Shown here piece by piece: positions 63,110 through 64,000 of a stretch of 64,000 bases of DNA. Source of the DNA: Bacteroidales bacterium M6 (GTDB lineage Bacteria > Bacteroidota > Bacteroidia > Bacteroidales > Muribaculaceae); NCBI GenBank assembly GCA_001689485.1, contig LUJQ01000014.1, positions 1 to 64,000 on the forward strand. The letters are read 5' to 3'. A program made the position numbers and the translations under genes. Below the pieces are notes generated by a model that made no database searches, had not been told where the DNA came from, and saw only the letters and a program-made list of their open reading frames with translations. Positions within the stretch are counted from its first letter, which is position 1. Every line of letters begins with the position of its first letter.

Positions 63110-63955
63110 ATGAAGAATGTGTTGACCCGGTCGCTCACCGGCATCCTGTATGTAGCAATTATTGTTGGGGCGGTGTTTGCCGGTTCTTGGTGGTTTTGGG
63201 CGCTGACGGTTCTATTCGGAATCCTTGGTGTGAACGAATTCAACCGCATGACAAACAAGAATTTCGTATCCAACACCACAACGATGCTCGACCTTATCGG
63301 CACCGTATTGCTTATCACGGCAGCAGCCCCTATGTTTTGGACTGCGAACCAAATGTTTCCCGACACCCAATCAATCGGGTTATTCGCACTGGGATATTTC
63401 ATCTATCTGATAACACGCTTTATTATACAGCTTTACATGCACGACGGCAACCCGCTGTCACACCTTGCCCACTCCATTCTCGGGCAGGTATATATCGCAG
63501 TGCCTCTTGCCATGCTCGGCCTGATGTACACCATTATCGGCAAGCATCTAATCCTGGCCATGTTTATCCTCATATGGCTCAGTGACACCGGTGCATTCTG
63601 CGTTGGTTCGCTGATAGGCCGGCACAAACTGTTTGAACGCATATCACCAAAAAAATCATGGGAAGGCTTTATAGGCGGCCTGGTATTCTGCCTGGCGGCT
63701 TCGGCTCTTTTAGCATGGCTCTTCCCTGCAGAAGTCAAGGGTCTGTCGATGTTGCAGATGCTTGGTTTCGGCGCAGTGGTCTGCGTGGCAGGGACATGGG
63801 GCGACCTTATCGAGTCGATGATTAAGCGTTCGCTCGGCGTAAAGGACTCGGGCAACCTGCTGCCGGGACATGGCGGAATCCTTGACCGCATAGACTCGTT
63901 GCTGCTTGTAACACCGGCAGTGGCTCTCTACATGGTATGCCTGTTTCTATTATGA
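63110..63955 (+). CDS. cdsA: Phosphatidate cytidylyltransferase
   Basis: 281 residues from ATG 63110; an upstream GTG would add four residues. Integral membrane enzyme making CDP-diacylglycerol from phosphatidate and CTP. About eight membrane helices and the full signature SMIKRSLGVKDSGNLLPGHGG followed by ILDRIDS (K-D, H-G-G, D-R-x-D) near the C-terminus; SDTGAFCVGSLIGRHKL is the conserved Asp-Thr-Gly-Ala segment. The window ends 45 bases after its stop. Confidence 0.96.
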   Translation: MKNVLTRSLTGILYVAIIVGAVFAGSWWFWALTVLFGILGVNEFNRMTNKNFVSNTTTMLDLIGTVLLITAAAPMFWTANQMFPDTQSIGLFALGYFIYLITRFIIQLYMHDGNPLSHLAHSILGQVYIAVPLAMLGLMYTIIGKHLILAMFILIWLSDTGAFCVGSLIGRHKLFERISPKKSWEGFIGGLVFCLAASALLAWLFPAEVKGLSMLQMLGFGAVVCVAGTWGDLIESMIKRSLGVKDSGNLLPGHGGILDRIDSLLLVTPAVALYMVCLFLL

Positions 63956-64000
63956 TAGAATGTCGGCCATTGACACATAGATTGTATTAAGATTATAATT

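Noticed and set aside
1..64000. tRNA/rRNA genes, CRISPR arrays, insertion sequences, prophage or conjugative genes
   Set aside because: No cloverleaf-type or rRNA motifs, no regularly spaced repeats, no transposase, integrase or phage proteins were found by reading.

Overview
The window is one 64-kb stretch of a Bacteroidales chromosome, most likely Muribaculaceae or a close relative. This is inferred from about 50% G+C, promoters of the Bacteroides type (TTG, about 20 bp, TAnnTTTG), weak Shine-Dalgarno sites, and marker families: Mfa-type fimbriae, glutamine synthetase III, LL-diaminopimelate aminotransferase, the RprX/RprY pair, and the type IX secretion proteins PorQ and SprA/Sov. I see no rRNA, tRNA, CRISPR array, prophage or insertion sequence. 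Apart from the fimbrial locus the content is conserved chromosomal backbone.

Layout. 79-996: thioredoxin-like lipid/periplasmic-type protein. 1102-11144 (minus): a six-gene Mfa-type fimbrial locus read from a promoter near 11328-11357 (DUF3575 protein, DUF3868 protein, major fimbrillin, FimB/Mfa2 anchor, minor fimbrillin-like lipoprotein, large DUF4906-like lipoprotein). Hairpins sit between several of the cistrons. 11681-16515 (plus): dCMP deaminase, S41 protease, 5-formyl-THF cyclo-ligase, ABC-F ATPase, closed by a 23-bp perfect inverted repeat. 16807-17865: secreted leucine-rich-repeat protein. 17981-24474 (minus): dapF, dapL, glnN and a divergent PurF paralogue, separated by terminators. 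24719-28189 (plus): porQ, cmk, ispH, a DnaQ-like exonuclease, a small lipoprotein. 28294-46404 (minus): YihY/RidA, a secreted GH13 amylase, RprX/RprY, a TPR protein with a DUF4301 protein, NhaA, then glmS and the two-part ChrA transporter with folC and lepA. 46707-57423 (plus): threonylcarbamoyl-AMP synthase, ClC transporter, ruvA, sprA. 57610-63955 (plus): small basic helical secreted protein, small membrane proteins, a PstS-like binding protein with a TPR protein, a nitroreductase-like protein and cdsA.

The most unusual things are regulatory rather than coding. Several predicted promoters have a stem-loop starting almost at the predicted transcription start (DUF5106-like gene, YihY gene, TPR gene, chromate transporter pair). 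The rprXY promoter is embedded in the terminator of the preceding unit. An intergenic region at 58018-58461 is packed with inverted repeats and could encode a structured RNA. Among proteins, the PurF paralogue with altered PRPP-site motifs and the DUF4301 protein with pyrophosphorylase-like motifs merit attention. I did not find a clearly new defence or mobile system here.
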